Positions 8,146-16,842 of a DNA stretch of 64,000 bases are shown here, piece by piece. This DNA comes from Pseudoteredinibacter isoporae_A (lineage in GTDB: Bacteria; Pseudomonadota; Gammaproteobacteria; Pseudomonadales; Cellvibrionaceae), in NCBI RefSeq assembly GCF_040372805.1, contig NZ_BAABWJ010000001.1, positions 186,001 to 250,000 on the forward strand, given 5' to 3'. Made by a program: the position numbers and the translations under genes. Each line of letters opens with the position of its first letter. Position 1 is the stretch's first letter. The notes under the pieces are model-generated. The model worked only from the letters and a program-made list of their open reading frames with translations. It was not told the DNA's origin and did no database searches.

Positions 8146-8802
8146 ATGCAGCCAAAGGCTAACACCCCAGTTGAAACCAGCCAGCCCTCGGTGGCCTTGG
8201 TTTCGCACCAAAGCAGCTTGCAAACATCTCTATTGGCCCACTTGATCAGTCACGAGCTCAACATCGAGTGCCCCATTGTCGAGCTATCCACTTTTTCTCA
8301 ACTCAAAACCACATTTGCACTGGTTGATTGCCAGCACCACCGTCGGGAAGACCTGGCCAAATGGCTGCACGACTGCCAGGACTCCGAAGATGCTCCCATT
8401 ATCGCCCTGTTCAACGTTACGCCCCACAGCGAGCACGAGGATTTGCTCGCCTGGCCCTGCGTGCATGGCTTGTTCCACACCACCAGCAGCCAGGAATTGT
8501 TGCTCCAGGGTTTAAACCAGCTTCTCAGTGGCGAATACTGGCTGCCGCGCCGTCTTCTGCATCACTTTCTGCAAAGCCGTCGACCACCGGTCTTCAATCC
8601 GATTGCAGAAAAATTAACCAAACGTGAGCGTCAGATCCTGACACTGATTCGCGAAGGTGCAACCAATGCCAACATTGCCAATATGCTGTTTGTAAGTGAG
8701 CATACGGTGAAAAGCCACCTTTATAACGTCTACAAAAAAATCGGCGTAAAGAATCGCCTGGAGGCCTGTAACTGGGCTCGAGTCCACATACCCGAGACCT
8801 AA
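8146..8802 (+). CDS. CsgD-like LuxR-family transcriptional regulator
   Basis: A 218-residue regulator with a divergent N-terminal receiver-like domain (about 15-135) and a C-terminal LuxR helix-turn-helix (about 152-215: LTKRERQILTLIREGATN, NIANMLFVSEHTVKSHLYNV). Length and layout match E. coli CsgD, including a WPCVHGLFH segment equivalent to WPHINGVFY. The receiver lacks the usual acidic cluster and an obvious phospho-acceptor context, so it is probably not a conventional phosphorylated response regulator. No histidine kinase lies nearby. The ATG has a good ribosome binding site (CACAGGAATGCATT). Curli or cellulose genes are not in the window, so the target is unknown. Confidence 0.85.
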   Translation: MQPKANTPVETSQPSVALVSHQSSLQTSLLAHLISHELNIECPIVELSTFSQLKTTFALVDCQHHRREDLAKWLHDCQDSEDAPIIALFNVTPHSEHEDLLAWPCVHGLFHTTSSQELLLQGLNQLLSGEYWLPRRLLHHFLQSRRPPVFNPIAEKLTKRERQILTLIREGATNANIANMLFVSEHTVKSHLYNVYKKIGVKNRLEACNWARVHIPET

Positions 8803-8874
8803 GCCATTTGCTACTGAGGGCGGACGGAGCCCCCTCTACGGCAAAACCATTCTTTCTTACACATTTTAAAATAC

Positions 8875-8907
8875 CTGTTTATTTATCCAGCATTTTCGCA
8901 TTATACT
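8875..8907 (+). promoter_or_regulatory. LexA (SOS) box and -10 element of uvrA
   Basis: CTGTTTATTTATCCAG (8875-8890) fits the CTG-N10-CAG LexA consensus with an A/T-rich centre. A TATACT -10 box follows at 8902-8907, so the operator overlaps the expected -35 position. UvrA is a classic SOS gene, and this arrangement predicts LexA repression relieved by DNA damage. Confidence 0.85.
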
Positions 8908-8944
8908 AATCGGCTGTTTTCTCAGACTAAGATTGGTACAGGCA

Positions 8945-11770
8945 TTGGACACCATACACGTCAGGGGCGCTCGCACCCACAACTTGAAAAATATCGACCT
9001 GGACATCCCTCGGGATAAGCTGATTGTGATTACTGGCCTGTCGGGCTCAGGAAAATCCTCACTGGCTTTCGACACCCTCTACGCCGAGGGCCAACGCCGC
9101 TATGTGGAATCCCTGTCCACCTACGCCCGGCAATTCCTGTCCATGATGGAAAAACCCGATGTCGATCATGTCGAGGGCTTAAGTCCCGCCATTTCCATCG
9201 AACAAAAGTCCACCTCCCACAATCCGCGCTCAACCGTGGGGACCATCACTGAGATTTACGACTATCTCCGCTTGTTGTTTGCTCGCGTAGGCGAACCTCG
9301 CTGCCCCATCCATGGAGAGCCTCTGGCAGCCCAGACCATCAGCGAAATGGTGGATCAGGTGCTCGATCACGCCGAAGGCACAAAATTGATGCTGCTGGCA
9401 CCGATCGTGAGAGACCGCAAAGGCGAACACCTACACACCTTCGAGCAATTACGACGAGAAGGCTATGTGCGCGCTCGCATTGATGGCCTGGTCGTGGACC
9501 TGGATGATGCCCCCAAGCTCGACAAGAAAAAGAAGCACACCATCGAAGTTGTGGTCGATCGCTTTAAAGTGCGTGATGATCTGCAGTTACGTATTGCAGA
9601 ATCCATCGAAACAGCACTCAATTTGAGCGAAGGCCTACTATTGCTGAATTATATGGACGGCGCGAAAGATGATCGCATGTTTTCCGCCAAGCACGCCTGC
9701 CCGGTATGCGACTACTCTCTGACGGAGTTGGAACCAAGACTGTTCTCTTTTAACAATCCTGCCGGCGCCTGCCCAAGCTGTGACGGCCTGGGGGTGAAAC
9801 AGTATTTCGATGAAGACAAGGTCATCCAGTTTGAAGAAGCTTCCTTATCTTCCGGAGCCATTCGCGGCTGGGATAAACGCAATGTGTATTACTTCCATAT
9901 GCTCAATTCCCTGGCCGAACATTATGGCTTCGATGTCGATACACCCTGGAAAAAGCTGCGCAAGAAAGATCGCCAAGTCATTCTTAACGGCTCCGGCAGA
10001 ACCGAGATCGACTTCAGCTACGTCAACGATCGCGGCGATCTGCATCAACGTCGACACAGTTTTGAAGGCGTGTTGCCCAATATGGAGCGACGCTATCGCG
10101 ATACCGAGTCCAACTCAGTGCGTGAAGAATTAGCCAAATACCTCTCTACTCAGCACTGCCCTGAATGTGACGGCACTCGCCTGCGCCGGGACGCTCGTCA
10201 TGTCTTTGTTGATAACAAAACCCTGCCCGAGCTGACCACCCTGCCCGTCGGTGAAGCATTTGATTATTTCAGCAAACTGAAATTTAAAGGCGCCAAGGCC
10301 GAAATTGCTGAAAAGATTTTGAAAGAACTGCAAGATCGCTTCCGCTTTCTGGTGGATGTGGGCTTGAACTACCTCAGCCTGAACCGCAGCGCTGAAACTC
10401 TCTCGGGCGGTGAAGCTCAACGTATTCGCTTGGCCAGCCAGATCGGTGCGGGTCTGGTAGGCGTTATGTATATTCTTGATGAGCCGTCCATCGGCTTGCA
10501 CCAAAGAGACAATGACCGCCTGCTGGCCACATTGACTCACCTTCGCGATATCGGGAATACAGTGATTGTTGTCGAACACGATGAAGACGCCATCCGCCAG
10601 GCTGATCACGTCATCGATATCGGTCCCGGCGCCGGGGTACACGGCGGTGAAGTTATTGCGCAAGGCGATGTAAAAAAAATCATGCGCAGCAAGAGTTCGT
10701 TAACCGGACAATATCTGTCAGGCAAAAAATGCATCGCCATTCCAGAAGAACGTACACCCACCCAAGACGATAAATGGTTAAAACTGTACGGCGCGAACAG
10801 CAATAACCTGCGCGATGTCGACCTGGAAATTCCATTCGGCTTAATGACTTGTGTGACCGGTGTTTCAGGCTCAGGGAAATCAACCCTGATCAATGCCACC
10901 TTGTACCCACTGGCGGCCACCGAACTCAATGGCGCAACCACGTTAAGGGCCGCGTCACATGATCGTGTTGAGGGTCTCGACCTGTTTGATAAATGCGTCG
11001 ACATCGACCAAAGTCCGATTGGACGCACACCGAGATCCAACCCTGCGACATATACCGGTATTTTCACCCCGATCCGTGAGCTATTTGCCGGTACACAAGA
11101 AGCTCGCTCTCGTGGTTATAAGCCTGGACGCTTCAGTTTTAACGTTAAGGGCGGACGCTGTGAAGCCTGTCAGGGTGATGGGGTTGTCAAAGTGGAAATG
11201 CATTTTCTGCCCGATGTCTATGTGCCCTGCGACAGCTGCAAAGGCAAGCGCTACAACCGTGAAACTCTGGAAGTGAAATACAAAGGCAAAAACATTCACG
11301 AAGTCTTGGAGATGACCGTTGAAGACGCTCGTGAATTCTTTGATGCTATCCCAGCTGTGGCCAAAAAATTACAAACCCTGATGGATGTCGGCCTGACGTA
11401 CATTTGCCTCGGGCAAGCGGCAACAACCTTATCAGGGGGTGAAGCCCAACGCGTCAAACTCTCACGAGAATTGTCCAAACGCGACACTGGCAAAACGCTG
11501 TACATCCTAGACGAACCCACAACTGGCTTGCACTTTCACGACATCCAGCAACTGCTCGCCGTTTTACATCGCTTGCGCGATCACGGCAATACCGTTGTGG
11601 TCATTGAACACAACCTTGACGTCATTAAAACCGCAGATTGGATTGTAGACCTTGGCCCGGAAGGTGGCAGCGGTGGCGGGCAAATCATTGCCACGGGCAC
11701 ACCGGAAGAAGTCAGCAAAATAAAAGCGTCTCACACCGGGCGTTATTTAAAACCTATGCTGAAAAAGTAA
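8945..11770 (+). CDS. uvrA: Excinuclease ABC subunit A
   Basis: DNA-damage recognition ATPase of nucleotide excision repair. Both ABC modules are visible: Walker A GLSGSGKSSLAFD near residue 31 and GVSGSGKSTL in the second half, signature motifs LSGGEAQRI and LSGGEAQRVKLS, and zinc-binding pairs CPVC...CPSC and CEAC...CDSC. About 941 residues, full length. The start is not ATG: TTG codons at 8933 and 8945 are in frame; alignment with known UvrA proteins, which begin M-D-x-I-x-V/I-RGARTHNL, favours the TTG at 8945. No strong Shine-Dalgarno sequence precedes either, so translation initiation may be weak. Controlled by the LexA box just upstream. Confidence 0.98.
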   Translation: MDTIHVRGARTHNLKNIDLDIPRDKLIVITGLSGSGKSSLAFDTLYAEGQRRYVESLSTYARQFLSMMEKPDVDHVEGLSPAISIEQKSTSHNPRSTVGTITEIYDYLRLLFARVGEPRCPIHGEPLAAQTISEMVDQVLDHAEGTKLMLLAPIVRDRKGEHLHTFEQLRREGYVRARIDGLVVDLDDAPKLDKKKKHTIEVVVDRFKVRDDLQLRIAESIETALNLSEGLLLLNYMDGAKDDRMFSAKHACPVCDYSLTELEPRLFSFNNPAGACPSCDGLGVKQYFDEDKVIQFEEASLSSGAIRGWDKRNVYYFHMLNSLAEHYGFDVDTPWKKLRKKDRQVILNGSGRTEIDFSYVNDRGDLHQRRHSFEGVLPNMERRYRDTESNSVREELAKYLSTQHCPECDGTRLRRDARHVFVDNKTLPELTTLPVGEAFDYFSKLKFKGAKAEIAEKILKELQDRFRFLVDVGLNYLSLNRSAETLSGGEAQRIRLASQIGAGLVGVMYILDEPSIGLHQRDNDRLLATLTHLRDIGNTVIVVEHDEDAIRQADHVIDIGPGAGVHGGEVIAQGDVKKIMRSKSSLTGQYLSGKKCIAIPEERTPTQDDKWLKLYGANSNNLRDVDLEIPFGLMTCVTGVSGSGKSTLINATLYPLAATELNGATTLRAASHDRVEGLDLFDKCVDIDQSPIGRTPRSNPATYTGIFTPIRELFAGTQEARSRGYKPGRFSFNVKGGRCEACQGDGVVKVEMHFLPDVYVPCDSCKGKRYNRETLEVKYKGKNIHEVLEMTVEDAREFFDAIPAVAKKLQTLMDVGLTYICLGQAATTLSGGEAQRVKLSRELSKRDTGKTLYILDEPTTGLHFHDIQQLLAVLHRLRDHGNTVVVIEHNLDVIKTADWIVDLGPEGGSGGGQIIATGTPEEVSKIKASHTGRYLKPMLKK

Positions 11771-11776
11771 GGGCAT

Positions 11777-11815
11777 GCTGGAGCCCGGATCAGTCCAGGC
11801 TCCAGCTATCTTTCT
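11777..11815 (+). terminator. Terminator-like hairpin after uvrA
   Basis: Perfect 9-bp stem GCTGGAGCC / GGCTCCAGC (11777-11785, 11798-11806) with a 12-nt loop followed by TATCTTTCTCT. It separates uvrA from the convergent DUF3224 gene. Confidence 0.65.
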
Positions 11816-12208
11816 CTAGATCGTCTCAAGCACTAACTCAAAACTGAAACTGCCACCTTTACCTGCAGCAAAATGACCACTGCCACGATAGCCTTCAAAG
11901 GCTCCACGGCTCGATAGCACATCAAAGCGGCTGCTCGCCACACCGCCATTAAACTCACCATGATGTTCCAGCACCAGATCAACATCCTTTCCTTGCCATT
12001 GACCACTGAGGTGTTCAAAACCCACAAATTTTGCTCGGGTTTCATCGGGATAACACATCAAATACCGCAACTCGCTGCGGCCTTCGAGATCGCCAGTATA
12101 ACGCTGATGAATGTCCGCCTGGCTCTGCTTATGGATTTTCGAGGATTCCATATATTCATGCTCATCCCATTTTTCCACTTGAACCTGCGCCGTAATTTTC
12201 AAAGCCAT
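11816..12208 (-). CDS. DUF3224 domain protein
   Basis: A 130-residue protein of unknown function that I assign to DUF3224 from the pattern KWDE near the N-terminus, GDLEGRSELRYLMCY in the middle, and EHHGEFNGGVASSRFDV followed by GxxGxGHF near the end. These proteins are small eight-stranded beta barrels (family knowledge); the ligand is unknown. No signal peptide. The frame opens with a GTG at 12211 immediately followed by ATG at 12208; the ATG is preferred because AGGA lies six bases before it. It stands alone between uvrA and a ferritin-like gene on the same strand, about 240 bp apart. Confidence 0.78.
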   Translation of the reverse strand: MALKITAQVQVEKWDEHEYMESSKIHKQSQADIHQRYTGDLEGRSELRYLMCYPDETRAKFVGFEHLSGQWQGKDVDLVLEHHGEFNGGVASSRFDVLSSRGAFEGYRGSGHFAAGKGGSFSFELVLETI

Positions 12209-12401
12209 CACTCTTCCTCATGCCAGTAAAGGCTCAGTATAGTCTGGCCATTTGTTGAAATCTTGAATTTCTGCGATATGGAAGGCTTTCAACAGGCAAT
12301 ATCAACCCCAGCTGAAAGGATCGCATTGTATGGATCAATACAGGCGCGGTATTGTGCTCTAAGAGATAACACACTAGAGCTATCCGCAAGTGCGAGGAGT
12401 C

Positions 12402-12421
12402 AGCGCCGGGGTCGCCCGGCG
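12402..12421 (-). other. GC-rich hairpin downstream of the ferritin-like gene
   Basis: Perfect 8-bp stem GCGCCGGG / CCCGGCGC with a 4-nt loop, about 25 bp after the stop codon of the ferritin-like gene on the minus strand. No T-run follows, so it is at best a weak terminator or an mRNA 3'-end stabilising structure. The rest of 12209-12445 shows nothing else. Confidence 0.5.
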
Positions 12422-12445
12422 CCTCTCATGGAACGGCGTAAAACC

Positions 12446-13555
12446 CTAGCCTGCTTTCAGAGGCTTACTCATTTCAGCCCAATCGATTTCACCGTCGTCC
12501 ACCAGGTTTTCATATTCAAGAACCCCTAGGGCCTCAAACTTGGGACGAACCTTGTCCGTCAGCAAACCGATACGGCGCAGATTGGGGATCACACGTGAAA
12601 ACAGGTGGTTACGGAATTTTGCGGTACCGGAAGATTCCAGGAAGATCTGACGAGCTTCCTCAACATCCCAACCGTAGTATTCAAACACATCCGTCGGCAC
12701 CAGGCGCTCACGACTCACCACACATGCCTGATACGCAAATTCAGCACGTTCTTCCCGCTCCTCATCACTGAGCGACTTCACAAACTCTTCGAGATAGTGA
12801 ATACCAAACGCCACGTGACGAGCTTCATCGCGAATCACATAACCGAGAATCTCTTTCAATAATCCGTCTTCGGCAGCCAACTCATGCATCGTATTGAAAG
12901 CCGACAAAGCCAGACCTTCAATCACAATCTGCATACCGATAAATTTCAGATCCCAACGAGGGTCAGTCAGAATTTTATCCAAAATACTCTTCAGAGAGGT
13001 ATTCACGGGATACATCATCCCGAACTTTTTCTGAATATACTTATTGAACACCTCGACATGACGAGCCTCATCAAAGGTTTGGGAACCGGCATAGAGTTTG
13101 GCCGCATAGGTAGGCGCGCAAGACACCAATTGCGAAGCAACCAATAGCGCACCCTGCTCGCCGTGAAGAAATTGAGACAGCGTCCAGGAATCACTGTGGT
13201 CGTAGAATTCCAGCTTCTGCTTTTCGCTCAACGCCTCAAAAGGCCCCCAGCCCGCAAAGCCGTTTTGAATGGCTCGGATCTCATCGTCCATCGTGCCCAA
13301 AGGCTTATTCCAGTCGATGTCAGTTTCAGCATTCCAGTTGAGCTTTTTACCCAACTCATAAAGCTGTCGAATACGATTTTCCTGGATTCGGTAATCCCAG
13401 TTGTAAGCACCCGTAAGCGGCGTTTGAAAAATCTCCGCGATATCATCCACCGCCTCAGGCGTTAAATCGATATCATCACTGGCGCCCGCCAACTCTTGAG
13501 CGGCTTCGTAAAATTTCACTTCTTTCGGGGTTTCATCAACAAATTCGACCGCCAT
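12446..13555 (-). CDS. Ferritin-like di-iron carboxylate protein
   Basis: A 369-residue all-helical protein with two di-iron half-sites: E133 in GEQGA with E163/H166 in FDEARH, and E213 in EGLAL with E244/H247 in RDEARH (numbered from the preferred ATG). This E...ExxH repeated pattern is that of ribonucleotide reductase R2-like, AurF-like and related oxygenases, so an iron-dependent oxidase or oxygenase acting on an organic substrate is likely; the substrate is unknown. It is not NrdB itself, as no R1 gene is adjacent and the radical tyrosine context is absent. The frame opens with GTG at 13558, but ATG at 13555 follows GGAG at six bases. It is divergent from an AraC-type regulator, the likely controller. 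Confidence 0.75.
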   Translation of the reverse strand: MAVEFVDETPKEVKFYEAAQELAGASDDIDLTPEAVDDIAEIFQTPLTGAYNWDYRIQENRIRQLYELGKKLNWNAETDIDWNKPLGTMDDEIRAIQNGFAGWGPFEALSEKQKLEFYDHSDSWTLSQFLHGEQGALLVASQLVSCAPTYAAKLYAGSQTFDEARHVEVFNKYIQKKFGMMYPVNTSLKSILDKILTDPRWDLKFIGMQIVIEGLALSAFNTMHELAAEDGLLKEILGYVIRDEARHVAFGIHYLEEFVKSLSDEEREERAEFAYQACVVSRERLVPTDVFEYYGWDVEEARQIFLESSGTAKFRNHLFSRVIPNLRRIGLLTDKVRPKFEALGVLEYENLVDDGEIDWAEMSKPLKAG

Positions 13556-13686
13556 CACAGGCTCCTTGTACTCAATTATTATCTTCTTTTTATAGTCTCG
13601 TACCGAAGTGCTTGCTTCTCAAGGTGATCTTATGCCATATTTTTGGTCATAAGAGGCCAACAAAAATCAATAAGGATCAAGGCCAT

Positions 13687-14694
13687 ATGGCAAACCCGCG
13701 CTTTCCTGCCAGTTATGTCGCAATCTTGAGCGAAATGCTCAGAGATTACGGCCACCCTACCGACGCCATACTGGCGACGGTAGGCCTGAGCAATCAACAC
13801 CTCGACCAACCCGACGCCAGCATCAGTGATCAACAGTTGCGCCAGCTGCTGGAAACCGCTGCCAAGGTCAGTAATGACCCCGCTTTGGGCTTGCACTTCG
13901 GCCAACGCCTGACCCTGACCTCTCACGGTGTTTTAGGTTACGCGCTGATGAGTTGCAACGATCTGTTTTCAGCTCTCGATCTATTGATGAAGTACTATCG
14001 TCTGCTGATGAATTCAGCCATGTTAACTCTGGAAAAAAAAGACAGACACATACTGATCGAACACAAAAATCTGGGGCAAGACCTGATGAACCCCAATTTT
14101 GATGAAGAAATATTTACGGCTGGTATCGTGACGGCCGTCAGGCAGCTCCTGCACCGAGATCAACTGCCGATGGAGTTGTATTTTGCCTACCCTGAACCCG
14201 CACACAGCGCGGAGTATCACCGCACCTTCGATTGCCCAATCCATTTTGATCATCATCGCAATGCAATAAAACTGGAAAAAGGCTTACTGCAGGAAAAACC
14301 CGAGTTTGCCAACCCGTCGATGCTCAAAATTTATCAACAACAGTGCGACAAGTTACTCGCTCGACTTGACGACAAGGCAGACTTAAGCAGCAGCGTGCGG
14401 CGCGTGCTGGTCTCTGAAAACAGCGGATTCCCAAAACTGGAAGCCATGGCAGAGAAGTTCCACATGAGCCCACGAACCTTCAGGCGTCGACTGCAGGATG
14501 AGGGCAACTCATTTCAGAAAATTTCTGATGAAGTAAAACGTCAACTGGCCGAGGATTATTTACGCAACTCAAACTTTTCGATCGAAACGGTTGCGGGTCT
14601 GGTCGGGTTTAACGATATCTCCAATTTTCGGCGCGCCTTTATTCGCTGGACAGGAGAGTCTCCGGCAAACTTTCAAAAACGACAACGACCTTAA
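13687..14694 (+). CDS. AraC-family transcriptional regulator
   Basis: A 335-residue regulator: an N-terminal arabinose-binding-like domain of the OruR/ArgR type (about 20-215) and a C-terminal AraC helix-turn-helix pair (about 235-330; MAEKFHMSPRTFRRRLQDEG and the second helix in VAGLVGFNDISNFRRAFIRW). The chosen ATG at 13687 starts MANPRFPASYV and is preceded by CAAGGCC; the longer upstream frame has no family similarity. It is transcribed away from the di-iron protein gene with about 130 bp between starts, so it probably regulates that gene. Confidence 0.9.
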   Translation: MANPRFPASYVAILSEMLRDYGHPTDAILATVGLSNQHLDQPDASISDQQLRQLLETAAKVSNDPALGLHFGQRLTLTSHGVLGYALMSCNDLFSALDLLMKYYRLLMNSAMLTLEKKDRHILIEHKNLGQDLMNPNFDEEIFTAGIVTAVRQLLHRDQLPMELYFAYPEPAHSAEYHRTFDCPIHFDHHRNAIKLEKGLLQEKPEFANPSMLKIYQQQCDKLLARLDDKADLSSSVRRVLVSENSGFPKLEAMAEKFHMSPRTFRRRLQDEGNSFQKISDEVKRQLAEDYLRNSNFSIETVAGLVGFNDISNFRRAFIRWTGESPANFQKRQRP

Positions 14695-14748
14695 GTTGTA
14701 AAACAAGATTTCCAGTTAAGGGCATAATTTTTCACGAGCAAATATCAT

Positions 14749-15585
14749 TTATTTACCCGTGCGATACACGTTCGCAATATTACCCAGCAACATACACAGG
14801 CCACCTGCGATCAAAGCAAACGTGAACGGCTCCTGATAGAACATCACCCCCACCACACCAATCAACGGGAGCCGTAGAAAGTCCAGAGTCACCACCAGAG
14901 TAACATCTGCCAGCTTCAGCGCTTGGTTTAAACCATAGTGGGCACTCAACGCCGCCAAACTGATCAAGACAATAATCAACAACTGCTGACTATTGATAGC
15001 CGTCCACTCCGGCCATGCCAATAACAGTCCCATTGGCATTTGCAGCAGACACATATAAAACAAAATCGTCAATGGCGTGTCAGTAGAAGTCAAAGCTTTG
15101 GTACTGATAAACGCCACCGCAAATCCTATCGCGGCAGCAAGAACAACCAAGGAAGCGGGATTAAAAATGTCGGTGCCTGGCTGCACGATAATGAAGACGC
15201 CCATCAGGCCCGCCAGTATGGCGAGAATGCGCTGGACGCTCAATCGCTCTTTGAGAAAGACAGCCGCCAGAATCGCTGTCCAGAAAGGTGCTGTAAATTC
15301 CAGGGCAAAAACTTCAGCAAGTGGCAACAAGGCAATGCCAACAAACCACCCATACTGCGCCCCAAAATGAAAGACACTGCGCACACCGTGCATGGTAATA
15401 CGTTCGGTTTTTAACTGCTCAAGCTGCCCACGATAAAAAATGATGGCAAACAACACACTGGCACCGATAAGACTCCGGAAAAACAGCGTTTGAAAAATAC
15501 CGACCTCACCACTGAGTTCCCGTACGCCAATCGCCAGCAGACAGAATGACAACAAGGAGGCAAGCATCCACAGCAATACCCTCAT
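14749..15585 (-). CDS. DMT-family (EamA) transporter
   Basis: A 278-residue integral membrane protein with about ten hydrophobic helices in two EamA repeats (about 1-135 and 145-275), starting MRVLLWMLASLLSFCLLAIG. Drug/metabolite exporters of this family move amino acids, nucleobases or amphipathic compounds; the substrate cannot be read from sequence. Its ATG overlaps the end of the upstream tetR gene by four bases (ATGA), so the two are translationally coupled and it is probably under that repressor. Confidence 0.9.
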   Translation of the reverse strand: MRVLLWMLASLLSFCLLAIGVRELSGEVGIFQTLFFRSLIGASVLFAIIFYRGQLEQLKTERITMHGVRSVFHFGAQYGWFVGIALLPLAEVFALEFTAPFWTAILAAVFLKERLSVQRILAILAGLMGVFIIVQPGTDIFNPASLVVLAAAIGFAVAFISTKALTSTDTPLTILFYMCLLQMPMGLLLAWPEWTAINSQQLLIIVLISLAALSAHYGLNQALKLADVTLVVTLDFLRLPLIGVVGVMFYQEPFTFALIAGGLCMLLGNIANVYRTGK

Positions 15586-16175
15586 TGCATTGATTCACTC
15601 ACACGCAGGAGCAAGAGGGTTTCTGCCTCTTTTAGCGGGCCAGCACTCCCCAAAGCAGCCGAAAGACTTAGCGCCCCTTCCAGGCTAAATACGGTGCTGA
15701 GAGCCACATCGGCAGCCTTAGATTCACTCAAACCCTGTTCTTGCAACAGCTGCGCCAGCGCTTCCTGAATGCATCGGTAAGAGTCCTTCAGCGACGCCTT
15801 TAATGCCAGGTCCTCAGGCTTCGCCTCATGGCTTAGCGTCGCAAACAGCGAACCGCAACTCCAGTTATTCGATTGCAGCCAAGTATCGGCCTGACGTACC
15901 AGCTGAGAGATCAGCTCTGAATAACTCTGCTGGCTCAACGTTGCTCTCTGCAAATGCAACACAATTTGCCCTGCCAGAGACTCAACACAGGCAATCGCCA
16001 GATCGACTTTGCCACCACGAAAATGATGGTAAAGCGAGCCTTTGGGCAAGCCCGCCAAACTCAAGATTTCGTTCAGCCCAGTCGCATAATAGCCCTGTTT
16101 CTGAAACAAGTTCGTTGCCGTAACGATCAAGGTCTGGCGACTGTCGAGGGTCACTGTCTTGGAAGGTGTGCTCAT
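15582..16175 (-). CDS. TetR-family repressor (LmrA/YxaF-like)
   Basis: A 197-residue TetR regulator. The N-terminal helix-turn-helix spans about residues 14-58 (LFQKQGYYATGLNEILSLAG, KGSLYHHF). The C-terminal ligand domain contains WSCGSLFATLSHE, like LmrA/YxaF-type repressors. It sits second in a three-gene minus-strand operon: thioesterase, this gene, EamA transporter. A perfect double palindrome just before the first gene (16674-16709) resembles operators reported for LmrA/QdoR-type proteins (TAGACC..GGTCTA halves), so autorepression of the whole operon is the simplest reading. The inducing ligand is unknown. Confidence 0.9.
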   Translation of the reverse strand: MSTPSKTVTLDSRQTLIVTATNLFQKQGYYATGLNEILSLAGLPKGSLYHHFRGGKVDLAIACVESLAGQIVLHLQRATLSQQSYSELISQLVRQADTWLQSNNWSCGSLFATLSHEAKPEDLALKASLKDSYRCIQEALAQLLQEQGLSESKAADVALSTVFSLEGALSLSAALGSAGPLKEAETLLLLRVSESMQ

Positions 16176-16207
16176 AAACGATCTAATGAAAAAGCGGTTT
16201 GCAAACG

Positions 16208-16639
16208 TCAGGAGGATAAAATAGCAATTGATGCCAGGGCGTTAGCAACCAAACGCTCAGCCTCGTTTTCCCCAAGACAGTATACCTTAGCTTCCACAGA
16301 AGCGGTGCTCCGTGTTTTCTTGATAACGCATGCTCTCACCCGTAAATAAGGTGGTATCGCCGGTGCCAGAAGTTGCAGAGTATAAGACGATGTCACCACA
16401 TCACCCGCCAAGGTAGCTGCCGCCCAGGAACACGCCGTATCTGCCAAGGCCCCCACCACGCCACCGTGCACAAAGCCATGATGTTGCAACAGGTCATCAT
16501 TCACCTCCTGACGAATCTCAATCTGCCCCTGGCCAGCCGCCAGCAATTCAAAATTCAGCCAGGCATTGAAGCCTTTAGCCATCGCAAACTCTCTCAACAA
16601 ACCTTCAGTTTCGGGTTCTGAATAGGGATAAGTTCCCAT
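16208..16639 (-). CDS. PaaI-family hot-dog thioesterase
   Basis: A 143-residue single hot-dog domain protein with the PaaI/YbaW-type motif HHGFVHGGVVGALADTA (about 53-69), where the H-G-G and the following aspartate form the active site. It should hydrolyse an acyl- or aryl-CoA thioester in the cytoplasm; the substrate is unknown. First gene of the thioesterase-tetR-EamA operon and closest to the palindromic operator. The ATG at 16639 is preceded by GAGGAGAGTGCACA. Confidence 0.88.
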   Translation of the reverse strand: MGTYPYSEPETEGLLREFAMAKGFNAWLNFELLAAGQGQIEIRQEVNDDLLQHHGFVHGGVVGALADTACSWAAATLAGDVVTSSYTLQLLAPAIPPYLRVRACVIKKTRSTASVEAKVYCLGENEAERLVANALASIAILSS

Positions 16640-16673
16640 TGTGCACTCTCCTCATTTATACATTTAGGCATCT

Positions 16674-16709
16674 AGACCGATTGGTCTACAAATATAGACC
16701 AATCGGTCT
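16674..16709. promoter_or_regulatory. Double-palindrome operator for the TetR repressor
   Basis: AGACCGATTGGTCTA (16674-16688), a 6-bp spacer, and TAGACCAATCGGTCT (16695-16709): a perfect 15-bp inverted repeat. Each arm is itself a dyad (AGACC-N4-GGTCT), so two repressor dimers could bind side by side. It lies 35 bp upstream of the thioesterase ATG. Its half-sites resemble the TAGA..GGTCTA boxes reported for LmrA/QdoR regulators. It may also affect the divergent M3 peptidase gene, 134 bp away. Confidence 0.85.
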
Positions 16710-16842
16710 GGTCGTGCAATGTGGGAGATCTGACAGAACGACGGGCAATATTTACCCATTGAGCGATCAGTCTGCAGTTTCGTTTATTTACTATGCGTGC
16801 GACGCGTAGCCTTTGCATCTTTAAACCAATAACACGAGAGCA

